Part shown: in pieces, positions 1 through 8,365 of the stretch
Layout: each line of letters begins with the position of its first letter
How positions within the stretch are numbered: the first letter of the stretch is position 1
Assembly (NCBI GenBank): GCA_023251595.1
Contig: JAHEYM010000014.1
Coordinates: 1-18,967, forward strand
DNA from: Bacteroidota bacterium
GTDB taxonomy: Bacteria > Bacteroidota > Bacteroidia > AKYH767-A > JABDAW01
Direction: 5' to 3'
DNA length: 18,967 nucleotides
Program-made: the position numbers and the translations under genes
Notes under the pieces: model-generated
What the model saw: only the letters and a program-made list of their open reading frames with translations
The model's database searches: none
What the model was told of the DNA's origin: nothing

Positions 1-1848
1 GGATTGGACAATATCGGTGGAAGCTATAATTCCTGTTATGGTGTGAGCTCGGGAATGAACAGTGACTATGGACGATATAATACATTTCTCGGATACAATA
101 CCGGCATCCCTGCTGCTTCAAGCCTCAGTAACGTTACCGCTGTTGGTGCAAATGCTTTTGTTCCTGACGATAACCAAATGATTTTAGGGTCAGACGTTAA
201 CGTTGGTATTGGGCTTTCGGGTGATAATAATACCACTCTCAGCTCGCAGGGTCCGCGAAATCTGCTTGAAATAAACTCTGGAGATTTCGGATTTGATGCT
301 CCTCCAATGCCACCAAATACTCCCCAAATTGGTGCGAGTGGTTTACAGTTTCGTGCACTTACAGCATACTGTATTCCAACCCCTAATCCTAGCTGTGATC
401 CCAATGTTGGTCCTGATGGTTGTGCAGTTCTGAGTGTTGATAAATTGGGAAATGTTATATTGGTAAAAGAAAGTGGAGGAAAGGGTTTTGATATTTGTCC
501 GGGGACTGCACTACCCGTGGGGACGGGTAACGATATTGGCGTTCAACAAAATGATAATAATGTTTATTTTTGGGATGGCGCCAGTGGGACATCAACGGAT
601 GCTCTAAGAAACAGTGTTGGAATCGGATATAAATGCAGCTTGCCCCTCGATGGTAAATTAGATTTATTACGGAATGTTGGGATTAAATCTGTATTAAATC
701 CAAAAGGAATAAAAGTTATCAATGACGATATTGGTACTGTCGGATGGTTTGGAATCACACAAGCAACAGGAATATTTTCATACACTGCCGGCTCAAACTC
801 CAGTAATTTCTCGGGATGGTTTAAAGCGATTAACGGAGACGGAAATATTGGGCTCACCGGAATTGCTCAAAATGGAATAAAAGCTAATTACGGTGTTCAA
901 GGCTATGCCATCGCACCACAATTCGGAGGTGCCTTTAATGTGGGCGTTTACAGTTACGCACCCGCAATTAATAATGTCGTCATTAATGGTAACCCTCCAC
1001 CTAACACCAATTGGGCGGGTTATTTCGATGGGGCTGTCTACTCAGCCGTTGGTTATGGAGTATCAGATTCTATTTTCAAAATTAATGTTGATACTATTCC
1101 AAATGCATTAGGCATAATAAAGGCATTGAAGCCGCACATATATAATTTTGATACAACCAATTATCCTTATATGAGCTTACCATACAATTTACAATATGGC
1201 CTCATCGCTCAAGAGGTCATTCCGGTTGTTCATGATGCGGTGATCGGGGTAAACCATCCTGCACGCTACGATTCATTGGGAAACCAAACTGCTCCATCAC
1301 TGAATTTTTTAGCGCTGAATTATAATGCCTTCATTCCTATCCTAATTCAATCAGTAAAAACCCAGCAGAATATAATTGATACAATACAGGCGAAAATACC
1401 GTTGATTGATTCACTGACAAATCAGGTAATTAACCTTCAAAATAATTTAACTTCATTATGGACAATAGTTAACAATTGTTGCGAATCTCAACTGCGTCAT
1501 CAAAATCCTAATAATGGTAGTGGAGGAAACAGCCAAGGCAATAATTCTGAAGAAATAACTTCGCACAAATTAGATTTGTCCACTTCATCTGCTATTTTAT
1601 ATCAGAACACTCCCAATCCATTTGGAAGCGGTACAAAAATAAGATATTACATTCCAAATAGTGCGTCACTGGCACAGGTTGTTTTTTATGATGAATATGG
1701 GCAGAAGAACAAGGAATTCAATATAACAGAAAAGGGAATGGGAGAATTGGATATTGATGCTACAAATCTCGCTTCCGGTGTTTATACCTATTCTTTGATC
1801 GTTAATAATAAATTGATTGATTCGAAGAAAATGCTGCATCAGAAGTAA
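1..1848 (+). CDS. Secreted tail-fibre-like protein with S74 chaperone domain and T9SS sorting domain (5' truncated)
   Basis: The frame is open to the window edge, so the real start probably lies upstream; residue numbers count from the TTG at 4. The first 70 residues have glycine/asparagine-rich repeats (NTFLGYNTG, TAVGANAF, NVGIG) of the kind seen in trimeric phage-fibre and adhesin-like proteins. Residues about 350-450 match the peptidase S74 (endosialidase) intramolecular chaperone: SDSIFK gives Ser354 and Lys359 at the dyad spacing known for the family, followed by YGLIAQEV. A helical segment (about 455-495) probably trimerises. A low-complexity Asn/Gly/Ser linker leads to a type A T9SS sorting domain (about 535-614: LYQNTPNPF ... 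ASGVYTYSL ... KKML). This predicts export through the outer membrane by T9SS. The ligand is unknown. It is convergent with lptD. Confidence 0.85.
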   Translation, partial: GLDNIGGSYNSCYGVSSGMNSDYGRYNTFLGYNTGIPAASSLSNVTAVGANAFVPDDNQMILGSDVNVGIGLSGDNNTTLSSQGPRNLLEINSGDFGFDAPPMPPNTPQIGASGLQFRALTAYCIPTPNPSCDPNVGPDGCAVLSVDKLGNVILVKESGGKGFDICPGTALPVGTGNDIGVQQNDNNVYFWDGASGTSTDALRNSVGIGYKCSLPLDGKLDLLRNVGIKSVLNPKGIKVINDDIGTVGWFGITQATGIFSYTAGSNSSNFSGWFKAINGDGNIGLTGIAQNGIKANYGVQGYAIAPQFGGAFNVGVYSYAPAINNVVINGNPPPNTNWAGYFDGAVYSAVGYGVSDSIFKINVDTIPNALGIIKALKPHIYNFDTTNYPYMSLPYNLQYGLIAQEVIPVVHDAVIGVNHPARYDSLGNQTAPSLNFLALNYNAFIPILIQSVKTQQNIIDTIQAKIPLIDSLTNQVINLQNNLTSLWTIVNNCCESQLRHQNPNNGSGGNSQGNNSEEITSHKLDLSTSSAILYQNTPNPFGSGTKIRYYIPNSASLAQVVFYDEYGQKNKEFNITEKGMGELDIDATNLASGVYTYSLIVNNKLIDSKKMLHQK

Positions 1849-1854
1849 CTTTCT

Positions 1855-1880
1855 CTCCACCCTCATCCCGAACCCTCCTC
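1855..1880 (+). repeat. Short C-rich dispersed repeat, copy 1
   Basis: A C-rich stretch containing ACCCTCATCCC lies just after the stop of the first gene. A close copy in the opposite orientation sits just after the stop of the carbonic-anhydrase-like gene (about 14566-14588). Function is unknown. No obvious terminator hairpin is present in this convergent gap. Confidence 0.4.
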
Positions 1881-1898
1881 CCGAAGCACAAGATTGAA

Positions 1899-4472
1899 CT
1901 AAAGTTGGTTATCGTACCAATCACGTTTGCGGATCAACTTAAGATCCTGCAATACCGGAGCTTTCACGTTAATCTGGAAACTGTAACTCTGATGTTGGCC
2001 AAAAGGAATCCAGTTCAGGTGCATTTCCCAACAATGTAAATCACGATATATATTTATGGAAGAATAGGTTACCTGATGATGCACAAAGTCATATCCCGAC
2101 ATAAATCCTATTTTCCATTTGGGTGTCAGACGAAGATCACCGTTGAAACTGAATGATTGAGTGGTGGTGGAAACGAGCCCACCTTTGGAATATTGAAGAT
2201 TATAATTCGCAGCGAGTGTCCAGGGAATATTAAAATCTATATAATTTTCAGGATGTTCTTTAATTAATTTATTTTCTTCTTCTGTGGCGTGGCTGCTTTT
2301 GTTCTTAGAAGCATCCTGATTAAAGTTGAAACTCACTGACACACCTGTACTCGTGAGACGCCCGACCTTGTGATTTTTATCCCACTCGAATTTATTATAT
2401 TTTTTTCCGGATGAATCAATTGCGTAAGGATCTACAACTCCATTAAAAGAAATCCCGACTTTTTCAAATAAGGTCGTTCTTCCACCAATGCCTATCGTTG
2501 ATAATTTTAATGAATCTGCCGCCAGATTATAGGATGATCCGAAGCTTAAACTTTCGAGTAGTTTTATTTTTTTAAATCCTTCTGAAGTGTCGGTTGAGGT
2601 CTTCACTTTCATCTCCAGATTGTTGTCCAGACCAAATGTAATTAATCCCGATTTACCCGCCGCCGGTCCACCGAATAAACTGTTTCCGAAATAAGAATAT
2701 TGAAGCGAATCATTTTTTAAATTATACTTTGCATAAGAATATGTTTTCCACATGGGTCTGCCGAAATCCGGATGTGTACTAAGGGTAAGATTCGGTGTCA
2801 TTACATGCCGGATCGCTACTACTTTTCCCTTATGGAAACTATACATTCCATATATACGCGTTGAAAGAGCTGCTGCAGTTCCGAATTCCGAAACACGTTT
2901 GAAACCGGGGATTGTATCGGTGATTAATACATCTGTTGAATCAAAATGTTTTTGGATGGATTGCGTATACCATCTATCTGTATAGTTGAAGGATGGGGTT
3001 AGGGTGAAGTACTTCAGAACCTTGAAAGCAGTCGATATTGGTAGTGTATGGCGAATACCGTTACTGAATTGAGAACTCTTGATCGCACCTAACGAAATTG
3101 TATCATACGTCCTAATATTATTTTGAAGATTCATTGTATAATTCAAACCAATTTTCTCATACCATTTCTGATCTCCGATTCGATTTTTCGAGAGCAACGG
3201 GTAGATTCTTGCCACAGAAAAGTTTATATCGGGAGCTGTTATATCTATTTGTTTTGTAAGTGTATTTTGGGAATGACGTATGTTTGTTGAAAAACTATAT
3301 GGCTTGCCGGGCCAGGATTTTGAAAATGAAATAGCAGATTGAAAAGTGTTTGTGAGAAAATCGGAACCGGCAGAAAGATTGTTTCTGTAGAATGTACTGG
3401 AACCCGCATTCACACTGGCAGAAAATAAACTATTGGGTCTCGCTTTCGGATCCTGGGTATGCGTCCATCGAATGAAAAAATCTTTTGCTAAAGAATATTT
3501 ACTTGGAATTTCAGGGTCTCCAATTTTAATCCTGGAGTAATTAATATGCAAATTTCCGTTGTAATGATATTTAACGGAATAGCTCGAAATGGTGTTCAAT
3601 GCCCAACTTCCAAATGTATATATATCTCCTCGAAGTGCGAGATCAAAATGATCGCTAAGTCCAAAATAATATCCTCCGTTCTTAAGAAAAAATCCGAGGT
3701 TTGTCGATTCACCATATACAGGAATCAGTATGCCTGATGCTTGTCCTTTTTTATTTGGAAATAATCCGAAAGGAATGACGAAAGGAGTAGTTACATCTTC
3801 AATCACCAAATATGCCGGACCCGTAACAATTTTTTTATTCTGAATGACTTTTAGTTTTCGAGTGCCTATATAATAATGTGGGGTGTCGAGATCGCAGGTT
3901 GTATATATTCCGTGACTGATAAAGAAATTGTTGGTTGCCATTTTCTTGACCGTTTCACCATGAATATATCCTTCGCCTTCATGTGTGGTGACATAAGTGA
4001 TTTTCCCTTTTTTTGTATCAAAATTATACATGATCGTGTGTGCCTTGAATGTCTGATCCGTTTCCTTAAAAAATGGAAGTCCGACCTGAATCCCGGCACT
4101 GTCTAAAACCGGTTGCCCGACACTGTCCAATTTACCCCTTGCAAAAACCAAATGTGTTTGCCAGTTGATTTCGATGTAATCTGCCTGCAGTTCAATGGCT
4201 TCGTAATAGATTTTAGCATTGGTATAGAGGTAAACTTTTTCCTCCGCCACATTAAATCGGATGGAATCTGTCGCCGAGTACCTCACCTTCGACTTCACTG
4301 CACTTGTTGATATCTCAGTTGAAATCTTACTGCTGTCGGGGTTGAGAGAGTCGGGAGTTAATATATTTTTGGAGTAAGGGAAAACAATATCCGGTGAACC
4401 GAACTCGTTGTGGAAATCATTAATTCCCAGCACCTTAGATGTCAGAAACAGGTAGAGAATTAAACGTCTCAT
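1899..4472 (-). CDS. lptD: LPS-assembly outer-membrane protein LptD
   Basis: The product is predicted to be the outer-membrane translocon that inserts lipopolysaccharide into the outer leaflet. From the ATG at 4472 it is 857 residues, close to Bacteroidota LptD size; a TTG one codon earlier (4475) is possible but less likely. A basic, hydrophobic N-terminus (MRRLILYLFL) looks like a signal peptide. Residues about 65-190 are an OstA-like beta-jellyroll. The family segment TTCDLDTPHYYIGTRKLKV (about 191-209) leads into the barrel, with many alternating aromatic strands to the C-terminus. Only two cysteines are present, at about 193 and 814. It is divergent from the amidase gene across a 43-bp gap, with a candidate promoter at 4489-4496. 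The assignment rests on family features, not a database search. Confidence 0.9.
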   Translation of the reverse strand: MRRLILYLFLTSKVLGINDFHNEFGSPDIVFPYSKNILTPDSLNPDSSKISTEISTSAVKSKVRYSATDSIRFNVAEEKVYLYTNAKIYYEAIELQADYIEINWQTHLVFARGKLDSVGQPVLDSAGIQVGLPFFKETDQTFKAHTIMYNFDTKKGKITYVTTHEGEGYIHGETVKKMATNNFFISHGIYTTCDLDTPHYYIGTRKLKVIQNKKIVTGPAYLVIEDVTTPFVIPFGLFPNKKGQASGILIPVYGESTNLGFFLKNGGYYFGLSDHFDLALRGDIYTFGSWALNTISSYSVKYHYNGNLHINYSRIKIGDPEIPSKYSLAKDFFIRWTHTQDPKARPNSLFSASVNAGSSTFYRNNLSAGSDFLTNTFQSAISFSKSWPGKPYSFSTNIRHSQNTLTKQIDITAPDINFSVARIYPLLSKNRIGDQKWYEKIGLNYTMNLQNNIRTYDTISLGAIKSSQFSNGIRHTLPISTAFKVLKYFTLTPSFNYTDRWYTQSIQKHFDSTDVLITDTIPGFKRVSEFGTAAALSTRIYGMYSFHKGKVVAIRHVMTPNLTLSTHPDFGRPMWKTYSYAKYNLKNDSLQYSYFGNSLFGGPAAGKSGLITFGLDNNLEMKVKTSTDTSEGFKKIKLLESLSFGSSYNLAADSLKLSTIGIGGRTTLFEKVGISFNGVVDPYAIDSSGKKYNKFEWDKNHKVGRLTSTGVSVSFNFNQDASKNKSSHATEEENKLIKEHPENYIDFNIPWTLAANYNLQYSKGGLVSTTTQSFSFNGDLRLTPKWKIGFMSGYDFVHHQVTYSSINIYRDLHCWEMHLNWIPFGQHQSYSFQINVKAPVLQDLKLIRKRDWYDNQL

Positions 4473-4488
4473 CAAATTTTCAATCCGC

Positions 4489-4496
4489 CAAAGCTA
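4489..4496 (-). promoter_or_regulatory. Candidate Bacteroidota -7 box for lptD
   Basis: The minus strand reads TAGCTTTG, an exact match to TAnnTTTG. It lies 16 nt before the lptD ATG, which would give a very short leader. No convincing -33 TTTG is seen at the usual spacing. Confidence 0.45.
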
Positions 4497-4515
4497 AATA
4501 AATTAAAAACAGAAG

Positions 4516-5967
4516 GTGAATCGAATAGGGTGTTTCTTATTAACAGCATTTTGTTTTGTTCTGTCTACCTCATTTAAAGTTGCGACACCGCGCAAAATTT
4601 ACGCCATCACAAAGGTAGTGATTGATCCCGGTCATGGAGGTAATGATTCCGGCTGTTTGGGTTCATTTTCACAGGAAAAAAACGTAGCTCTCGCTATCTC
4701 CCTCAAATTCGGGAAGATGATTGAGGACAATTTTAAAGATGTCAAAGTCATTTATACACGTACCACTGATAAGTTTGTTGACCTTCGGGAACGTGCAGAA
4801 ATGGCGAATCGGGAGAACGCGGATCTGTTTATCTGTATTCATTGTAATTCAGCACCCAGCGATGCCTACGGTATCGAAACTTTCGCCATGGGACTTCACA
4901 AAACAGAGGATAATCTCGCGGTTGCAAAACGCGAAAATGCCTCGATTTTACTGGAAGATGATTACCTTAAAAATTATAATGGTTTTAATCCAAATTCACC
5001 CGAAGCATACATCATCTTCTCGATGTATCAGAGTGCCTTTTTGGATCAGAGTCTTTCATTAGCCGGAAAGATTCAACATTATATAAATTCAAACGCCGGC
5101 AGATACGACAGGGGAGTTAAACAGGCGGGTTTTTTAGTTCTTTGGAGAACCGCGATGCCCAGTATTCTTGTCGAAACGGGATTCCTTACGAATCAGGCAG
5201 AGGAAAAATACATGAATACTGAGGAAGGACAAACCGCGATTGCAGCGGCTATGTTTAAAGGTTTTCAGGACTATAAACTTGAAGTCGAGCACGTGAAACC
5301 GGGTGATAAAAGAATAGAACCGGTCGTGAAGAAAGAAGAGCCGGAAGTGAAGAAAGAAGAGCCTGTTGTGAAGAAAGAAGAGCCTGTTATCAAGAAAGAA
5401 GTACCGGTTGTTAAGAAGGAAACTCCGATCGTGAAGAAAGAGACTCCTATTGTGAAGAAAGAGACTCCTATCGTGAAGAAAGTAACTCCTATTGTGAAGA
5501 AAGAGACTCCTATTGTGAAGAAGGAGGAACCCGTTGTGAAAAAGGAAGAACCTATTGTGAAGAAAGAAGAGCCGGTGGTCAAAAAGGAAGAACCTATTGT
5601 GAAGAAAGAAGAGCCGGTGGTCAAGAAAGAAGAACCTGTTGTGAAGAAAGAAGAGCCGGTTGTAAAGAAGGAAGTACCTATTGAGTCGAATCCGACTGTC
5701 TATTTTACTGTTCAAATCGCGATGTCAACTTTAGCGAACCCGTCCGACGATCCGAGGACAAAAAGTCTCAGTGGGGTGAGATCTGAACAATTTGGTGAAA
5801 ATGTTTATAAATTTATGGTGGGCAAAGAAACGGATCTTGATAAGGCGGCAGCACTACAGAATCACATGAGAACCAATGGATTCCCAGACGCTTTCGTCGT
5901 GGCTTATGATGGATTAAAACGGATTGCTGTTAGAGATGCTCTCCTCATTCTGAGCAAAAAGAACTAA
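4516..5967 (+). CDS. N-acetylmuramoyl-L-alanine amidase (Amidase_3) with KKE repeat linker and SPOR-like domain
   Basis: It is predicted to cleave the amide bond between N-acetylmuramic acid and L-alanine in peptidoglycan, in the periplasm, most likely at division sites. The start is GTG 4516; an in-frame stop at 4504 excludes longer versions. Residues 1-24 form a signal peptide. The Amidase_3 domain spans about 32-255: DPGHGG (His40), Glu54, IHCNS (His109) and VETGF (Glu220) supply the expected zinc ligands and catalytic Glu. Residues 268-386 are 17 exact heptads of the type xPxVKKE. Residues about 390-475 (YFTVQIAMS ... YKFMVGKETDL ... AFVVAYDG) resemble a SPOR domain, which binds denuded glycan at septa. 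A gene order of lptD, amidase, MCE protein and Fe-S proteins is, as I recall, common in Bacteroidota. Confidence 0.92.
   Translation: MNRIGCFLLTAFCFVLSTSFKVATPRKIYAITKVVIDPGHGGNDSGCLGSFSQEKNVALAISLKFGKMIEDNFKDVKVIYTRTTDKFVDLRERAEMANRENADLFICIHCNSAPSDAYGIETFAMGLHKTEDNLAVAKRENASILLEDDYLKNYNGFNPNSPEAYIIFSMYQSAFLDQSLSLAGKIQHYINSNAGRYDRGVKQAGFLVLWRTAMPSILVETGFLTNQAEEKYMNTEEGQTAIAAAMFKGFQDYKLEVEHVKPGDKRIEPVVKKEEPEVKKEEPVVKKEEPVIKKEVPVVKKETPIVKKETPIVKKETPIVKKVTPIVKKETPIVKKEEPVVKKEEPIVKKEEPVVKKEEPIVKKEEPVVKKEEPVVKKEEPVVKKEVPIESNPTVYFTVQIAMSTLANPSDDPRTKSLSGVRSEQFGENVYKFMVGKETDLDKAAALQNHMRTNGFPDAFVVAYDGLKRIAVRDALLILSKKN
5317..5673 (+). repeat. 21-bp in-frame tandem repeat, 17 units
   Basis: There are seventeen uninterrupted 21-nt units coding seven residues each (EPVVKKE, EPIVKKE, TPIVKKE and variants), all in frame inside the amidase gene. 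Units 6-10 form a TPIVKK block and units 11-17 an EP(V/I)VKKE block, which suggests local duplication. The Pro/Lys/Glu composition suggests an extended, highly charged spacer between the amidase and SPOR domains. The antisense strand is also stop-free here because of the repeat, which creates spurious reading frames. Confidence 0.97.
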
Positions 5968-5991
5968 TTTAGCCCTCAAATTCAGAGGCTT

Positions 5992-6996
5992 TTGAAGTAC
6001 GCGAACGAAATTAAGATAGGTGCCTTGGTATTCCTGGGAATATTTGTGACCATTTGGGGTCTGAATTTTCTGAAGGGGAAGCATATTTTCAGCAAACAGA
6101 GACATCTCTATGCGATCTGTGGACAGATAGATGGATTGCTTGCAGCAAGTCCGGTATATCTGAACGGACTAAGGGTTGGGATGGTTGAAGATGTATATTT
6201 CTATCCGGGTGATACAGCAAGACGAATTGTCGTGAGGATGATTCTTGATAACGAAATTTCCATCCCAAGAAATTCTGTCGCCAGAATTGCATCAAGCGAT
6301 TTAATCGGAGGAAGGACGATTCAGATTATTCCAATCGCATCGGATAAAAATGTTGAATCGGGTGATACACTGACCTCTGAAACACAACTTAGCATCGCCC
6401 AGGAAGTGAATAAACAAGTTGCGCCGATCAAAGCGAAGGCAGAAAGTATGTTGGCATCGCTTGACTCAGTACTGGCGGTTATTCAATATGTTTTCAATAA
6501 AGAAACAAGAGACAATCTCGCCAAAAGTTTCGAAAGTATAAGTCGTGCTATCATCACCCTCGAGCACACAACCACCACCTTCGACACAATTGTTAGTGCG
6601 CAGCAGTCGCGTCTGAGTAATATTTTTTCGAACGTTGAATCAATTTCGCTTAATCTCAAAAATAATAATCAAAAAATTACGGAAATCATCAATAATTTTG
6701 AGGCTATTTCTGATTCAATTGCCAAAGTCAGTTTCGCAAAGACAATCAGAAATGCCGATAAAGTGCTGACGGAGACTTCACAAATTATGGAGAAAATAAA
6801 TTCAGGAAAAGGTTCCTTGGGAATGTTGATTAATAATGACAGTCTATATACATATCTGAAATATACTGCTGCTGATGTGGATTTGTTAGTGAAAGATCTG
6901 AAAGCAAATCCGAAAAGATATGTGCATTTTTCACTCATCGGTGGCGGAGGTGGTGCTCCTAAAACTCAGAAGAAGGTTGAAACTCCAAAACAATAA
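5992..6996 (+). CDS. mlaD: MlaD/MCE-family lipid-transport substrate-binding protein
   Basis: The protein (334 aa) is predicted to be an inner-membrane-anchored periplasmic MCE protein of an Mla-type phospholipid transporter. The start is TTG 5992, with AGAGG at 5984-5988 as a plausible ribosome site; it gives the usual family N-terminus (MKYANEIKIG). One membrane helix lies at about 9-27. The MCE domain follows at about 35-115 (GLLAASPVYLNGLRVGMVEDV and GGRTIQIIP are recognisable). Residues about 125-290 are long amphipathic helices, and the tail is Gly- then Lys-rich. The usual ATPase (MlaF) and permease (MlaE) are not in this window. It lies 24 nt after the amidase and 34 nt before the Fe-S gene, so co-transcription is likely. 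Confidence 0.85.
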   Translation: MKYANEIKIGALVFLGIFVTIWGLNFLKGKHIFSKQRHLYAICGQIDGLLAASPVYLNGLRVGMVEDVYFYPGDTARRIVVRMILDNEISIPRNSVARIASSDLIGGRTIQIIPIASDKNVESGDTLTSETQLSIAQEVNKQVAPIKAKAESMLASLDSVLAVIQYVFNKETRDNLAKSFESISRAIITLEHTTTTFDTIVSAQQSRLSNIFSNVESISLNLKNNNQKITEIINNFEAISDSIAKVSFAKTIRNADKVLTETSQIMEKINSGKGSLGMLINNDSLYTYLKYTAADVDLLVKDLKANPKRYVHFSLIGGGGGAPKTQKKVETPKQ

Positions 6997-7030
6997 TGCG
7001 AAGTAAAATTTTATTGATTCGGGAACTCCG

Positions 7031-8365
7031 ATGAATTTTGGAATTGGAAATATTATTTTTTTAATTCTGCTCGTAGCGGGAATTATTCTATTCACCATCA
7101 ATGTGCGAACTATTATTCGCAACATTAATCTGGGAAGGGAAGAGAAACGGACGGACCAGAAGAAAAGGAGATGGATGACCATGATTCGTGTGGCACTGGG
7201 ACAATCAAAAATGGTTGTTCGTCCGGTCGCCGGTATTTTACATATTTTTGTATACGTAGGATTTATAATTATAAATATTGAAGTCCTCGAAATTATTACG
7301 GATGGAGTTCTTGGAACGCATCGGGCATTTGCACCTCTACTTGGTAAGTTTTATGATTTTCTGATCGGGTCATTCGAAATACTGGCTTTGCTTACTATTC
7401 TTGGTTGTGCAATATTTCTGATCAGGAGAAATATTATTCGTTTAAAACGTTTTTGGTCGAAAGAAATGACATCTTGGCCGAGGACTGATGCCAATCTTAT
7501 TCTTTTTACTGAAATAGCATTGATGATCGCATTTCTCACGATGAACTGTACCGATCAATTATTGCAAAATTCGGGCTCTGAACATTATTTTAAAGCGGGC
7601 GCATTTCCGGTAAGTCAATATCTGAATTTTATATTCGGAAATATGAGTTCAGGGACACTTGAATTTATTGAAAGATCGGCATGGTGGTTTCATATCATCG
7701 GAATTCTTGCTTTTCTTAACTATATATGTTATTCAAAACATTTCCATATTATTCTTGCTTTCCCGAATGTGTGGTACTCTAATCTGAATGCTAAAGGGAA
7801 AATGGTGAATATGCCTTCCGTGACAAAAGAGGTAAAATTGATGCTTGATCCTTCAGCGGTCGTGAACGAAACGGCTAATACACCTCCCTTAAAATTCGGT
7901 GCAAAAGATATACAGGATCTGACATGGAAACAATTGATGGATGCATACTCTTGCACAGAATGTGGTCGCTGCACCTCTGTTTGTCCGGCAAATCATACCG
8001 GTAAATTATTGTCGCCCCGCAAAATTATGATGGATACACGTGATCGTTTGCAGGAGGTTGGAAAAAATATAGATAAAAAGGGAAAAGATTTTTCAGACGG
8101 AAAATCTCTGTTAAACGATTATATTACGCCGGAGGAATTATGGGCGTGTACAAGTTGTAACGCTTGCACGGATGCATGTCCCGTAAATATCGATCCGCTT
8201 GCTATCATTCTGGATATGCGTCGTTTTCTTGTGATGGAACAATCTGCGGCACCACAGGGTTTAAATATGATGTTTAACAATGTTGAAAATAATCAGGCGC
8301 CCTGGCAGTTTTCACCATCTGACAGATTGAATTGGGCGCAGGATGAAATAAAATCTTCTGTATGA
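7031..8365 (+). CDS. Membrane-bound (4Fe-4S) dicluster oxidoreductase subunit
   Basis: The protein (444 aa) has five hydrophobic helices (about 5-25, 68-92, 112-134, 155-173 and 215-238), resembling a heterodisulfide-reductase/nitrate-reductase-gamma type membrane anchor. A cytoplasmic ferredoxin-like domain follows, with two motifs: Cys308, 311, 314 and 318 followed by Pro, and Cys373, 376, 379 and 383 followed by Pro. Each is CxxCxxCxxxCP, the signature for two 4Fe-4S clusters. The role is probably electron transfer between the membrane quinone pool and the partner encoded next; the substrate cannot be read from sequence. The ATG at 7031 is preceded by a weak purine stretch. Its stop overlaps the next start as ATGA, a sign of translational coupling. 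Confidence 0.88.
   Translation: MNFGIGNIIFLILLVAGIILFTINVRTIIRNINLGREEKRTDQKKRRWMTMIRVALGQSKMVVRPVAGILHIFVYVGFIIINIEVLEIITDGVLGTHRAFAPLLGKFYDFLIGSFEILALLTILGCAIFLIRRNIIRLKRFWSKEMTSWPRTDANLILFTEIALMIAFLTMNCTDQLLQNSGSEHYFKAGAFPVSQYLNFIFGNMSSGTLEFIERSAWWFHIIGILAFLNYICYSKHFHIILAFPNVWYSNLNAKGKMVNMPSVTKEVKLMLDPSAVVNETANTPPLKFGAKDIQDLTWKQLMDAYSCTECGRCTSVCPANHTGKLLSPRKIMMDTRDRLQEVGKNIDKKGKDFSDGKSLLNDYITPEELWACTSCNACTDACPVNIDPLAIILDMRRFLVMEQSAAPQGLNMMFNNVENNQAPWQFSPSDRLNWAQDEIKSSV

Noticed and set aside
1..1848. Phage tail-fibre gene marking a prophage
   Set aside because: The C-terminus is a T9SS sorting domain and no other phage genes are nearby, so a host surface protein is more likely.
5317..5673. 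CRISPR array
   Set aside because: The 21-bp units are contiguous and in-frame, with no spacers. They code a regular heptad.
5134..5715. Long antisense open frames across the amidase repeat
   Set aside because: They arise because the 21-bp repeat lacks stops on the opposite strand. The sense strand has a clear domain structure.
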